Positions 33,392-42,192 of a DNA stretch of 64,000 nucleotides are shown piece after piece. Numbering within the stretch: position 1 is the first letter of the stretch; each line of letters opens with the position of its first letter. A program made the position numbers and the translations under genes. The notes below the pieces were generated by a model that ran no database searches, was not told where the DNA came from, and saw nothing but the letters and a program-made list of their open reading frames with translations. The DNA is from Lentzea aerocolonigenes (GTDB taxonomy: Bacteria > Actinomycetota > Actinomycetes > Mycobacteriales > Pseudonocardiaceae): the NCBI RefSeq assembly GCF_000974445.1, contig NZ_BBOJ01000012.1:248001-312000 (forward strand), given 5' to 3'.

Positions 33392-34819
33392 GTGCGAACG
33401 GCGACGAGACTCCTCACCGCGGCGGCGGTCGTGGTCGGCTACGTGGCGTTGATCCTGGCCATCGCGGCAGGCATCGATCTGCGTGAGCGCAACGCCTTCC
33501 ACGACGCACCGGCTCAGCACGCCGCGTTCCTGACGGCCGTGGAGCAGGGCTCGGCGGAAGGCGCCAGGGCGGTCTCCGCGTGGTTCAGCGAACACGCGCC
33601 TGACCGCAGCGCGGCCAGGACGTCGATCTCGTTGGCGGCGAGCGCGGCCGAGCACGACGACTTCGACTTCGCCCGCCGGTACGTCGGCGACGTGCCGGAG
33701 GAGATCGAGCAGGACCAGGCCACGCTCGACGAGGACTTCGAGCGGGCCTGGGGACGAGCCGTGCCGTGGCTCGTGATCGGAGCGGTCCTGGTGGCGGGAG
33801 CGCTCGTCCTGCGCCACCGCAGGCGCGCGGCCAACGCCGACGTCGTCGAGCTGGTCAACCGGTTCGTGCCGCCGCGGCCGAGGTGGCGGCGACCGATCTT
33901 CATGGTGGTCAACGGCGTCGGGTACGTCCTGATGGTCGCCGGCTTCCTCGGGGTCGTCGCGGTGACGCGGGCACAGGAGATCCCTTGGGGCGTCAGGGGA
34001 ATCATGCTCGTCGGCGGCCTGATCTCGCTCGTGATCGCCTACTACCTGCTGCGGTACTCCCGCCCGAGGTCGACACCGAGCGCGGCCGCGGTCCTCCAGT
34101 CCGACTGGCGCAGACCCGTGCTGTACCTGCGTGGTTTCGACGACGACCCCCATGCGGCCGTGGTCGACGACCTGCCCGGTGCGCTGCCGCAGGGACTGCT
34201 CTCGATCCACTCCCGCGAGGAGCAGCTCGTCGGCGCGCTCGGGGCGTTCGGACCCGTGGTCGCGGTGGGCAGGCCGGGCGAACCGCTGCCGCACCTGGGC
34301 GCCGCGCGGTTCTACCTGCCCGGTGACGACTGGCAGACCGGCGTCCGGACGCTGATGGACATGTCGCAGCTGATCGTGCTGCGGCTCGGTGAGGGCGAGG
34401 GCCTGTGGTGGGAGGTCGAGCAGGCCCGCACCACCCAGCCGCCGTCCAAGCTCGTGCTGCTCGTTCCCGGTGAGCACAACGGTCTCGTGGAACGGCTCGA
34501 CGCCCAGCTGCCGTCGCCGACGGGCCTGGAGCAGTTCCGGACCGGCCAGTGGACGTCCGCGGTCGTCGTGTTCGACCAGGACTGGAACCCGCGGGTGCAC
34601 GGGGTCGGCCCGTTCCCCGGCGACAAGAACAAGTACGGCGCGCCGGTGTTCTACGTCGCCCGCGCGATCCAGGCCGCGCTGCAGTCGCTCGGGACGCGCC
34701 GCAGGGCGTTGGGGATCCGGACCAACCGCGGCATGCTCGCGGTGTTCGGCAAGGCCCTGCTGCTGGTTCCGGTGTTCGTCCTGGTCGTGTACTTCCTGCG
34801 GCTGATCTTCCTCTGGTGA
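33392..34819 (+). CDS. Membrane protein with a TIR-like cytosolic domain
   Basis: Protein of 475 aa. An N-terminal hydrophobic segment, then an acidic region (about 30-115), then three spans (about 120-210, e.g. VPWLVIGAVLVAGALVL and IPWGVRGIMLVGGLISLVIAYYLL). A soluble domain (about 230-420) begins RPVLYLRGFDDD and continues EEQLVGALGAFGPVVAVGRPGE, GAARFYLPGDDWQ and GLWWEVEQA; a last hydrophobic helix ends the protein. The soluble domain resembles a Rossmann/TIR-like fold; a catalytic Glu may be in LWWEVEQA. The exact family and function are unknown to me. GTG start; monocistronic. Confidence 0.65.
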   Translation: MRTATRLLTAAAVVVGYVALILAIAAGIDLRERNAFHDAPAQHAAFLTAVEQGSAEGARAVSAWFSEHAPDRSAARTSISLAASAAEHDDFDFARRYVGDVPEEIEQDQATLDEDFERAWGRAVPWLVIGAVLVAGALVLRHRRRAANADVVELVNRFVPPRPRWRRPIFMVVNGVGYVLMVAGFLGVVAVTRAQEIPWGVRGIMLVGGLISLVIAYYLLRYSRPRSTPSAAAVLQSDWRRPVLYLRGFDDDPHAAVVDDLPGALPQGLLSIHSREEQLVGALGAFGPVVAVGRPGEPLPHLGAARFYLPGDDWQTGVRTLMDMSQLIVLRLGEGEGLWWEVEQARTTQPPSKLVLLVPGEHNGLVERLDAQLPSPTGLEQFRTGQWTSAVVVFDQDWNPRVHGVGPFPGDKNKYGAPVFYVARAIQAALQSLGTRRRALGIRTNRGMLAVFGKALLLVPVFVLVVYFLRLIFLW

Positions 34820-34852
34820 ACCGGACCCGGCCGCCTGTCCGTAGTTCAGTGC

Positions 34853-35347
34853 GTGAGCCGATTCGTCGCTTTCGTGCTGCTCGTCGTACTCGGTGCCTGC
34901 TCCTCTCCGCCCGAGGAGACCGCGACCCTTCAGGAGCTGGAAGCCGCGGCGGGCCCCGCCGCCGGCCCGCCGCAGGTGCTGCCAGGTGACATCGCGAACT
35001 TGCAGGTGGAGCAGTCGCCCGCCGTCGGCCCGGTCGTCGCCGACCGCGAGCACTACACGCTCTACCTCAACACCGAGGACGGCTCGTCGAAGTCGACCTG
35101 CCTCGAACCCGAGTGCACGCTCGTCTGGCCGCCGCTGCTGGCCGCCGGAGGCAAGATCGAGGCGCCCGAGCTCGACCAGAAGCTGCTCGGCACCATGAAA
35201 CGCCCTGACGGCACGGAGCAGGTCACCATCGGCGGCCACCCGGTGTACCGCTACGTCGACGACGAGCAGGCCGGCGACGCCACCGGTCACGGCAGGGACG
35301 ACCGCTGGTACGCCATCGCTCCGAACGGCTCGAAGGCCTCGCGCTGA
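34853..35347 (+). CDS. COG4315-type secreted-repeat lipoprotein
   Basis: Protein of 164 aa. Lipobox LGAC at about residues 13-16 gives a lipidated N-terminus. Two Lipoprotein_15-like repeats follow: YTLYLNTEDGSSKSTC...CTLVWPPLL and VTIGGHPVYRYVDDEQAGDATGHG...DRWYAIAPNG. The family is common in actinobacteria and of uncertain role, possibly redox- or haem-linked. A terminator hairpin follows at 35406-35433. Confidence 0.85.
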   Translation: MSRFVAFVLLVVLGACSSPPEETATLQELEAAAGPAAGPPQVLPGDIANLQVEQSPAVGPVVADREHYTLYLNTEDGSSKSTCLEPECTLVWPPLLAAGGKIEAPELDQKLLGTMKRPDGTEQVTIGGHPVYRYVDDEQAGDATGHGRDDRWYAIAPNGSKASR

Positions 35348-35405
35348 CGCCCGAGGCACCGAATATTCGGCGCTGACAAGCAGTCACGCCTGGACCACGC
35401 ACGGG

Positions 35406-35433
35406 AACCGGCTGCTCGAAAGGGCAGCCGGTT
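35406..35433 (+). terminator. Intrinsic-type terminator after the lipoprotein gene
   Basis: Perfect 10-bp arms AACCGGCTGC and GCAGCCGGTT with an 8-nt loop, followed by TGT. It lies 59 nt after the stop. A separate 12-bp palindrome CCGAATATTCGG sits at 35359-35370 in the same gap. Confidence 0.8.
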
Positions 35434-35519
35434 TGTCGCGTTCGGGTTACTCGAACGATTCGTTTGTACCGGAATCCGGGAAACCGGTATCGCGCGGAAC
35501 CGGTTTCGGGTAATCATCG

Positions 35520-35533
35520 TGAGAGCGCTCCCA
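35520..35533. promoter_or_regulatory. CebR-like operator upstream of GH3
   Basis: TGAGAGCGCTCCCA matches 13 of 14 positions of the palindromic CebR box TGGGAGCGCTCCCA known for cellobiose/cello-oligosaccharide control in Streptomyces. It lies 37 bp before the ATG of the GH3 gene. Confidence 0.75.
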
Positions 35534-35570
35534 TAGACGCTGCCGCCGCACGAGCCCTCTCGGAGACCAC

Positions 35571-37805
35571 ATGGATCGCGACGACGTGCCCTACCTCGAC
35601 GCCACGCTGCCGACCGCACACCGGGTCGCGGACCTCCTGGGCCGCATGACGCTGCCCGAGAAGGTCGGCCAGATGATGCAGCTGGACTCGAGGGAGGACC
35701 TGGACGACCACGTGCTGCGCAAGCACGTCGGCTCGATCCTGCACACCTCGCCCGAACGAGTGCTGCGCGCGCAAGACCTCACCACGCAGACACGGTTGCG
35801 GATCCCGTTGTTGATCGCCGAGGACTGCATCCACGGGCACTCGTTCTACGAGGGCGCGACGATCTTCCCGACCCAGCTCGGCATGGCCGCGACCTGGGAC
35901 CCGCAGCTGGTCGAGCAGGTCGCGCGGGTCACCGCCGTCGAGGCCGCCGCGACCGGGGTGCACTGGACGTTCTCCCCGGTCCTGTGCATCGCGCGCGACC
36001 TGCGCTGGGGCCGCGTCGACGAGACGTTCGGCGAGGACCCGGTGCTGATCGGTGAGCTCGCGGCCGCGATGGTCCGCGGCTACCAGGGCGACGGGCTGAA
36101 AGACGACACCGCGATCCTCGCCACCGCCAAGCACTTCGCCGGCTATTCGGAGACGCAGGGCGGCCGGGACGCGAGCGAGGCCGACCTCTCCCGCCGCAAA
36201 CTGCGGTCCTGGTTCCTGCCGCCGTTCGAACGGGTCGCGAAGGAGGGCTGCGCGACGTTCATGCTCGGCTACCAGACCACCGACGGCGTGCCGATCACGG
36301 TCAACTCGTGGCTGCTCGACGAGGTGCTGCGCGGCGAGTGGGGCTACCGGGGCACGTTGATCACCGACTGGGACAACGTCGGCCGCATGGTCTGGGAGCA
36401 GAAGCTCCAGCCCGACTACGCCCACGCCGCCGCGGCCGCCGTCAAGGCGGGCAACGACATGATCATGACGACCCCCCAGTTCTTCGAGGGCGCGCTCCAG
36501 GCCGTCGAGGACGGGTTGCTGGCGGAGTCCGACCTCGACCGCGCGGTCACCCGGATCTTGACGCTCAAGTTCGACCTCGGCCTGTTCGAGAACCCGCGCA
36601 GGCCCGACGCCGAACGCCAGCGCGTCATGATCAACCACGACGACCACGTGGCGCTGAACCTCGAGGTCGCGCGCCGGTCGCTGGTGCTGCTGCGCAACGA
36701 CGGCGTGCTGCCGTTCGCCAAGGGCAAGATCGCCGTCGTCGGTCCCCTCGCCGACGAGGCGCAGACCCAGCTCGGCGACTGGGCCGGGTCGTCCGGCCAG
36801 GCCGACTGGCTGCCCACCGGCCACCCGCGCGAGATGATCACCACGGTCCTCGACGGCCTGCGCGAGCTCTCATCGCAGGAGGTCACCTACGCGCGCGGTG
36901 CCGACATCCTGACGCTCGAACCGGACCCCGAGGGCGACACGTTCCCGGACGGCCAGCCGCGCCCGAAGATCGTCCAGCCGTGCCCGCCGGACGCGAACCT
37001 GATCGCCGAGGCCGTCGCGGCCGCGGAGGACGCGGACTACGTGGTCGCCGTCGTCGGTGACCAGATCGAACTGGTCGGCGAGGGACGGTCCACCGCCACG
37101 CTCGACCTCATCGGCGGCCAGATCGCCCTGCTCGACGCGCTCGCCGAGACGGGAAAGCCCCTGATCGTGGTGCTGCTCGCGTCGAAGCCGCTGGTGCTGC
37201 CCGCTTCAGCCCGCAACGCCGCCGCGTTGCTGTGGGTGGCGAACCCCGGCATGCAGGGCGGCCGGGCGATCGCCGAGGTGCTGCACGGCCTGGTCGAGCC
37301 CAGCGGCCGGTTGCCGATCTCGTTCGCGGCGCACGCGGGCCAGCAGCCGACGTACTACAACCAGATCCGCGGCCAGCACGGCTCGCGCTACGCCGACCTG
37401 ACGCAGGAACCGGCGTTCGCGTTCGGCGAGGGCCTGTCGTACACGACGGTCGAGTACGGCGACCTGCACGTGGAGACGGCCGTGCTGCGGCCGGACGAGA
37501 CGGTGCGCGCCTCGATCACGCTGACCAACACCGGCTCCCGGCCCTCACGCGAGACCGTGCAGGTCTACGTCAGCGACGCCGTCACGTCGGTGAGCTGGGC
37601 GGACAAGGAGCTCAAGACGTTCAGGCAGGTCGACGTGGAGCCCGGCGAGACCGTGCAGGTCGACCTAGAGCTCCCGGTCTCCGCGTGCACGATCGTCGAC
37701 GCCGCCGGCAACCGCGTGGTGGAGCCCGGCGAGTTCGTCCTGCTCGTGGGGCCGAGCTCGAAGGACCTGCGCCGGGCCGAGTTCACCGTAAAGCCTCAGT
37801 TTTGA
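35571..37805 (+). CDS. Glycoside hydrolase family 3 beta-glucosidase
   Basis: Protein of 744 aa without signal peptide. A TIM barrel (about 1-330) with KHFAGYSETQGGRD and the nucleophile Asp at about 266 in LITDWDNV, an alpha/beta sandwich (360-590), and a C-terminal fibronectin-like domain (645-735, AEFTVKPQF end). Cytoplasmic cleavage of beta-glucosides such as cellobiose is likely; the CebR-like box at 35520-35533 supports this. Its last 23 nt overlap the galactokinase-like gene on the other strand. Confidence 0.9.
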   Translation: MDRDDVPYLDATLPTAHRVADLLGRMTLPEKVGQMMQLDSREDLDDHVLRKHVGSILHTSPERVLRAQDLTTQTRLRIPLLIAEDCIHGHSFYEGATIFPTQLGMAATWDPQLVEQVARVTAVEAAATGVHWTFSPVLCIARDLRWGRVDETFGEDPVLIGELAAAMVRGYQGDGLKDDTAILATAKHFAGYSETQGGRDASEADLSRRKLRSWFLPPFERVAKEGCATFMLGYQTTDGVPITVNSWLLDEVLRGEWGYRGTLITDWDNVGRMVWEQKLQPDYAHAAAAAVKAGNDMIMTTPQFFEGALQAVEDGLLAESDLDRAVTRILTLKFDLGLFENPRRPDAERQRVMINHDDHVALNLEVARRSLVLLRNDGVLPFAKGKIAVVGPLADEAQTQLGDWAGSSGQADWLPTGHPREMITTVLDGLRELSSQEVTYARGADILTLEPDPEGDTFPDGQPRPKIVQPCPPDANLIAEAVAAAEDADYVVAVVGDQIELVGEGRSTATLDLIGGQIALLDALAETGKPLIVVLLASKPLVLPASARNAAALLWVANPGMQGGRAIAEVLHGLVEPSGRLPISFAAHAGQQPTYYNQIRGQHGSRYADLTQEPAFAFGEGLSYTTVEYGDLHVETAVLRPDETVRASITLTNTGSRPSRETVQVYVSDAVTSVSWADKELKTFRQVDVEPGETVQVDLELPVSACTIVDAAGNRVVEPGEFVLLVGPSSKDLRRAEFTVKPQF

Positions 37806-38556
37806 AGGAGGCAGGCGTGATCGTGAGGTAGCGGGGAGGGACCTCCACCGCCTTCGTGATCGCCTTCTTCACCGCCGGGACCAGGTCCGCGTCGACCAGC
37901 GCGACAGCGGGCCTGCCCGGCGGGTCGACCAGCGTGCTCGCCCCGCGTGCGCCGGCGGCCAGCGCGGCGCGCACCACCGCGTCCTGCTCCGGATCCGGGT
38001 CCTGAACGCTGTGGTAGGCCGTCAAAGCAGCGCCGAGGTCGTCGGTGTCCCGGACGTACGGCCGCTCCACCTGAGGTTGCGGGCGCCGGATCCGCGTGTC
38101 GACCACGAGCAACCGTTGACCGGGCAGATCCAACTCGGCTGCTTCCGGTTCCTCGTGAGAACTTCCCGCGAGATCACGCAAAGCCAGGCCGACCGCCGTC
38201 CGCAACGCCTCCCCCGCCGCCAGACCACTCCCCTGCGGCAGATCAACGCTGCACATCAGCGTGGCGCCACCCGTTGCCTGAAGGCCCGCTGCCCACGCCG
38301 GGACGTCGTCGGAAGGCAGCAGAGCGCGTTCGGTGGGCCGGTTCACCGACACCAGTTCCAGCCTGCCGTCGTCGCGCTGGTCCCCGGCCACGATCGCGCC
38401 CCACTTGGCGTGCACCTTCACCGCGCCACCGAGCAGGTTCAGCACGCCCGGCGCGTACCAGACCCCTGCCGCGGGCCTGCCGAACGTGCGCCGGAACGCG
38501 TGCGGCACCAGCCTGAGCTCCGGCGCGATCTCAGGCCGATCCGCGATGTCGATCAT
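37783..38556 (-). CDS. Shortened galactokinase-like (GHMP fold) protein of the PKS locus
   Basis: Protein of 257 aa, against about 380 for galactokinases. It retains APGVLNLLGG (aligning with the GRVNLIGEHTDY region but without GEHTDY), CSVDLPQGSGLAAGEAL in place of the Ser-rich ATP loop PxGxGLSSSAA, and RLLVVDTRIRRPQPQ at the position of the catalytic-Asp strand. The C-terminal GARGASTLVD may match the galactokinase GARMTGGG motif. ATG at 38556 overlaps the methyltransferase stop (ATGA), so it is the last gene of the seven-gene operon. Kinase activity is doubtful; it could be a sugar-binding or degenerate subunit. Confidence 0.6.
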   Translation of the reverse strand: MIDIADRPEIAPELRLVPHAFRRTFGRPAAGVWYAPGVLNLLGGAVKVHAKWGAIVAGDQRDDGRLELVSVNRPTERALLPSDDVPAWAAGLQATGGATLMCSVDLPQGSGLAAGEALRTAVGLALRDLAGSSHEEPEAAELDLPGQRLLVVDTRIRRPQPQVERPYVRDTDDLGAALTAYHSVQDPDPEQDAVVRAALAAGARGASTLVDPPGRPAVALVDADLVPAVKKAITKAVEVPPRYLTITPASFKTEALR

Positions 38557-40289
38557 GACGTCTTCTGGGCCAGCAGGCGGTAGGCGTTGCCGCGGTCGCT
38601 GCGGCGCGCGAGGAACCGGTTCACCGTCTGGTCCAGCGCCATCGCCACGAAGAACGCCGGGATTCCCAGCGACCACACCAGGAAGCTGCGGGTCCTGCGC
38701 AGGCGCACCCGTTCCGGACGCCACGGCGCGGGCGTGCGGGGCGCGATGTTGCCGAGGAACAGCAGCAACGCGAGCGTGAAGTCGTTGCAGAGGTGGGCTT
38801 TCGATCGTTCCGTGGCCACGGTGGTCAGACCGCGGTCGGCCAGCGCGTGCTCCAGGTTGCCGATCGGCATCATGTGCTGGTGCTGCGGCTGGAACCACGG
38901 CATCCAGTACTTCCCGAACAACCGCCCGAGCCGCCACTCCGGGTCCGGCAGCTCGATCAGCAGGTACCCGCCGTCGGGCAGCACGTCGGCCACGATGTCG
39001 AGCTCTTCCCACGGATCCCGCACGTGTTCCAGGTAGTGGTGCATGCTGATCACGTCGTACCGGCCCTTGAGCTCGCCCGCGAACTCCTTGAAGCTGCCCC
39101 GGTAGGACTGCTCGATCCGGCCGAGCCTGGCCGCGTCCTCGATCGCCGCGCCCTGGTCCAGCCCGTCGAACGTCGTCTGCGGCAGAACCTCCTTGGCTGC
39201 CAGGCAGAAGTGTGCGTGCCCGGAGCCGACGTCCAGCCACCGCTCGGGCTTCGTGAACGGTTCCACCAGCCGCGCACGGCCGTAGTAAGGATCGTTCTTG
39301 CCGGAGAACACCGCCTCCGCCGACGTCTCGCCGAGACCGTCGTAGAAGTCGCGGTAGTAGAACCCCAGGCCTTCTTCGGACAGTCGCGGGTTCTGCCAGA
39401 CGTGTCCACATCGGACACAGCGGTCCATCGTGAACGTGCCGGGCTTGCGCTGCACCAGGTCCGTGGCGGTGACCCACCGGCGCAGGTCCTGGCTGCCGCA
39501 CGACGGGCAGTCCTCGCGCCGCTTCTCGTGGAAGTTCCGGTCGCGGTTCTGCTCGTACCAGGGCGTAGCCTGCTTCAGGTGCTCGGCCTGACGCCGTTCG
39601 GCCGTGGACTTCTTGCCGCTGGCCGTCTTGAACCACAGGTAGGGCGTGCGCACGAACCGCGGCACCCACAGGTCACGGGGCTTCAACGGCGTGCCGGCGA
39701 ACACCAGGAGCGGGTGCGCCCAGTAGGCGGCCAGCGCGGCGAGACCCCACCGCCAGTCGGTGACCAGGGCGCCGACCACGGCCGCGTAACCGATGACCGA
39801 GCCCGCGATCCACAGCGACGGCCGCTTCCCGAACTGCCGCAGCGTCGCCGCGCGGTACCCGAGGTCGTACGGCCCGGCCTTCAGCCCCGGCGCGACCGCG
39901 ATGTCGACCCGTGCCCGCACGTGGTCCTTGACCCGCCGCACGAACGCGACGAACTCCGTGGGGTCGTCGCGGTTGATCTCCTCCGCGTACTCCGGCCGCA
40001 CGAGCACGGCCTGCGACGCGCTGATCCCGCGCGCCCACTGGTCGTCGCGGTACTTGGCCGGGTCGACCGATCCGAGCAGGTCGAGCGCGGCGACCGTCGG
40101 CAGGTCCGGCGGCACGAGGTCGACGAGATCGTCGTCGGTCTGCCACGAACCCTCGGGATGCACGCCCGTGGCGGCCAGAAGCGTGTGTCCGCCCGCGCCA
40201 GGGGAGAGCACTCGCAGTTTGGACGCGCGGGAACGCAGGCGCAGCACGTCCATCAGGACGACGAGCACCACCAGCACGGTGAGGATCAC
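38553..40289 (-). CDS. Membrane-associated SAM methyltransferase with zinc ribbon
   Basis: Protein of 578 aa. An N-terminal hydrophobic helix, an unrecognised region of about 150 aa, two central hydrophobic segments (SLWIAGSVIGYAAVVGALV and GLAALAAYWAHPLLVFAG), a zinc-ribbon pair CPSCGS...CVRCGHVWQNP, then a class I methyltransferase domain with LDVGSGHAHFCLAAKE, DVISMHHYLEHVRDPWEEL and GGYLLIELPDPEW; a final hydrophobic helix (LVWSLGIPAFFVAMALD) precedes the C-terminus. GTG at 40289 overlaps the glycosyltransferase stop (GTGA). The architecture points to methylation of a membrane-embedded lipid or glycolipid, the predicted product of the locus. The N-terminal third could also be a second, unrecognised enzyme. 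Confidence 0.75.
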   Translation of the reverse strand: MILTVLVVLVVLMDVLRLRSRASKLRVLSPGAGGHTLLAATGVHPEGSWQTDDDLVDLVPPDLPTVAALDLLGSVDPAKYRDDQWARGISASQAVLVRPEYAEEINRDDPTEFVAFVRRVKDHVRARVDIAVAPGLKAGPYDLGYRAATLRQFGKRPSLWIAGSVIGYAAVVGALVTDWRWGLAALAAYWAHPLLVFAGTPLKPRDLWVPRFVRTPYLWFKTASGKKSTAERRQAEHLKQATPWYEQNRDRNFHEKRREDCPSCGSQDLRRWVTATDLVQRKPGTFTMDRCVRCGHVWQNPRLSEEGLGFYYRDFYDGLGETSAEAVFSGKNDPYYGRARLVEPFTKPERWLDVGSGHAHFCLAAKEVLPQTTFDGLDQGAAIEDAARLGRIEQSYRGSFKEFAGELKGRYDVISMHHYLEHVRDPWEELDIVADVLPDGGYLLIELPDPEWRLGRLFGKYWMPWFQPQHQHMMPIGNLEHALADRGLTTVATERSKAHLCNDFTLALLLFLGNIAPRTPAPWRPERVRLRRTRSFLVWSLGIPAFFVAMALDQTVNRFLARRSDRGNAYRLLAQKTS

Positions 40290-41413
40290 CCGGCCACCAC
40301 CTTCTCCAGTCGGTCGGCCGCGGCCGCTGCGCCGCCTGCCGCCAAGAACGACTCCCGCACCAGCTCCGCGGCGGCCGTGTACTCCGGCTCGTCCAGCACG
40401 GATTCCAGTGCACTGCGAATATCTGCGGCTCGTGCCCGTGAATAGGTCAGCCGCACGCCGGCGCCTGCCGCCACGACCTGGGCGGCGACGGTCGGCTGGT
40501 CGTCCCGGATGGGGGCCACGACCAGCGGCAACCCGTGCGCCAACGCCTCGCACACCGTGTTGTGGCCACCGTGCGTGACAACCGCGTCGAGGTGCGGCAT
40601 CAACGCGAGCTGCGGCACGGACGGCAGCATCAGGACGTTCGGAGGCGCGGGGCGCGGCTCGGCGACCATGACGACCTGGAGGTCGAGACCGGCCACGGCT
40701 TCCAGTGCCTGGCTGAGGAAACGTTCTCCGGCCGGCCCGTTCAAAGTCCCCAGCGAGACGAGCACTCGCCGTTGCCCGGTCAGGCGTTCCCACGGGAACT
40801 CCACCCGCTCCACCCGGTGTGCGAGCGCCGGTCCCACGAAGGCCACCTCGTCGCCGAACTCCTCCCCCACCAGTGCCGCCGAGCTGTACACCAGCACCAG
40901 CCGGTCCGAGAACCTGATGTCCCCGCCCGCGAAGTCGTGCAGCAGGTCCCGCACCCACGCGTCGACCTTCGGCATCGTCCTCAACGGATTCACCAGCTCC
41001 GCCGACGTCGACGCCGACGTCACCCACGGCAGGCCCGCGTTCCGCGCCACCAACGGACCCGCCAGCGCCTGCTGGTCCGCGACCACCACGTCCGGACCGA
41101 ACAACGCGACCGCGTCCGACACGCCAGGCACCATCGCGTGGCCGAGCGGGATGAGGAACTCCTCCCAGAAGAACTTCAGCACCGCCATCCCGCGCAACGC
41201 GAGCCACCGCTCCCGCTTCGCCCGGATGTCAGCCTCCACGACGTCGTCGATCGCGGGGAAGATCCGCGCGTCGTCCGGCAGCAACGGCGCGAGCGTGCCC
41301 GGATGCCCGACCCACGCGACGTCGTGGCCGCGCGCCAGGAGTTCGCCGCCCACGGACGCGGTCGGGTTGACGTGGCCGGTCAACGGGGGCACCACGAACA
41401 GGAACCGGCTCAT
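40286..41413 (-). CDS. UGT-like (GT1/MGT) glycosyltransferase
   Basis: Protein of 375 aa with a GT-B fold. N-terminal FVVPPLTGHVNPTASVGGEL binds acceptor; the C-terminal donor site has VLVSLGTLNGP, PQLALMPHLDAVVTHGGHNTVCEALAHGLPLVVAPIRDDQP, the MGT/UGT signature with the HGGHNT loop. These enzymes glycosylate macrolides, flavonoids or lipids with UDP- or TDP-sugars. ATG at 41413 overlaps the hydrolase stop (ATGA). Here it probably glycosylates the released polyketide/lipid chain. Confidence 0.88.
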   Translation of the reverse strand: MSRFLFVVPPLTGHVNPTASVGGELLARGHDVAWVGHPGTLAPLLPDDARIFPAIDDVVEADIRAKRERWLALRGMAVLKFFWEEFLIPLGHAMVPGVSDAVALFGPDVVVADQQALAGPLVARNAGLPWVTSASTSAELVNPLRTMPKVDAWVRDLLHDFAGGDIRFSDRLVLVYSSAALVGEEFGDEVAFVGPALAHRVERVEFPWERLTGQRRVLVSLGTLNGPAGERFLSQALEAVAGLDLQVVMVAEPRPAPPNVLMLPSVPQLALMPHLDAVVTHGGHNTVCEALAHGLPLVVAPIRDDQPTVAAQVVAAGAGVRLTYSRARAADIRSALESVLDEPEYTAAAELVRESFLAAGGAAAAADRLEKVVAG

Positions 41414-42192
41414 GACGGCAACCAGTCCAGCAGCACGTCGAGCAGCTCGGCCGTGGCTTCCCGCAGGACCGTGTGCCCCAGCCCGGACACCACGTGCAGC
41501 CGGCACGACGGAATCCGTTCCCGGAGCTCGGCCGCGGCCCCGATCAGCTCGGACTCCGAGCCGTAGACCCCGAGCACCGGGCACTGGACCTGGGTGAGGT
41601 CGAGCTTCGCGCCCGAGCCGAGGTCGTCGATCAGCGTGGTGCCGTTGAGCAACGCGTGGGCGTTCACCGCGAGCTTCGCGATCTTGCGTTGCCCCAGGGC
41701 CATCAGCTGGTCCTGCGTCCGGTCGAACTCCAGGCCCAGTGCCGCGACCGTCAACGTGTTCGTGATGTCCTCGAACCACGCGTCGCCGACCACGCCCCCG
41801 ACGGCCGACTCGACGAGCACGACGCCGCCGACCCGTTCGGGAGCCTGGACCGCGGCGTGCATCGCGACGACGCCGCCGTAGCTGTTGCCCAGCAGGAAAA
41901 CCGGCTCGGTGACGCCGATCTCGTCCAGCACGGCGACGAGGTCCGATGCGCTTTCCTCTGGTGTGTAACCGGAGGGTGGCCGTTCGGACAGGCCGTGCCC
42001 GCGCAGGTCGAACAGCACCGTGCCGAACCCGGCCTGGGCCAGCGGTGCGGCGAGCGTGTAGTAGAAGCTCGACAGGTTGTCCATCACCAGGCCGTGCACG
42101 AACACCACGGTCGGCGCACCTGCTTTTGTGTCTGCTGGCGGCCCGAGCCGCTGCACGTGGAAGCGCAGCCCTCGGGCGTGAACGTCAGACAC
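41410..42192 (-). CDS. Alpha/beta hydrolase, candidate chain-releasing thioesterase
   Basis: Protein of 260 aa. Oxyanion HG motif (FVHGLVMDN), nucleophile elbow LLGNSYGGVV, Asp in VYGSESEL region and His in GLGHTVLREA. It overlaps the discrete ACP gene by 8 nt and the glycosyltransferase by 4 nt. Neither PKS subunit contains a thioesterase, so this protein may release the acyl chain; a plain esterase role is the alternative. Confidence 0.8.
   Translation of the reverse strand: MSDVHARGLRFHVQRLGPPADTKAGAPTVVFVHGLVMDNLSSFYYTLAAPLAQAGFGTVLFDLRGHGLSERPPSGYTPEESASDLVAVLDEIGVTEPVFLLGNSYGGVVAMHAAVQAPERVGGVVLVESAVGGVVGDAWFEDITNTLTVAALGLEFDRTQDQLMALGQRKIAKLAVNAHALLNGTTLIDDLGSGAKLDLTQVQCPVLGVYGSESELIGAAAELRERIPSCRLHVVSGLGHTVLREATAELLDVLLDWLPS

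Noticed and set aside
33305..35359. 684-codon minus-strand open frame opposite the membrane and lipoprotein genes
   Set aside because: The plus strand contains a lipobox, membrane helices and known repeats; the minus frame has no motifs.
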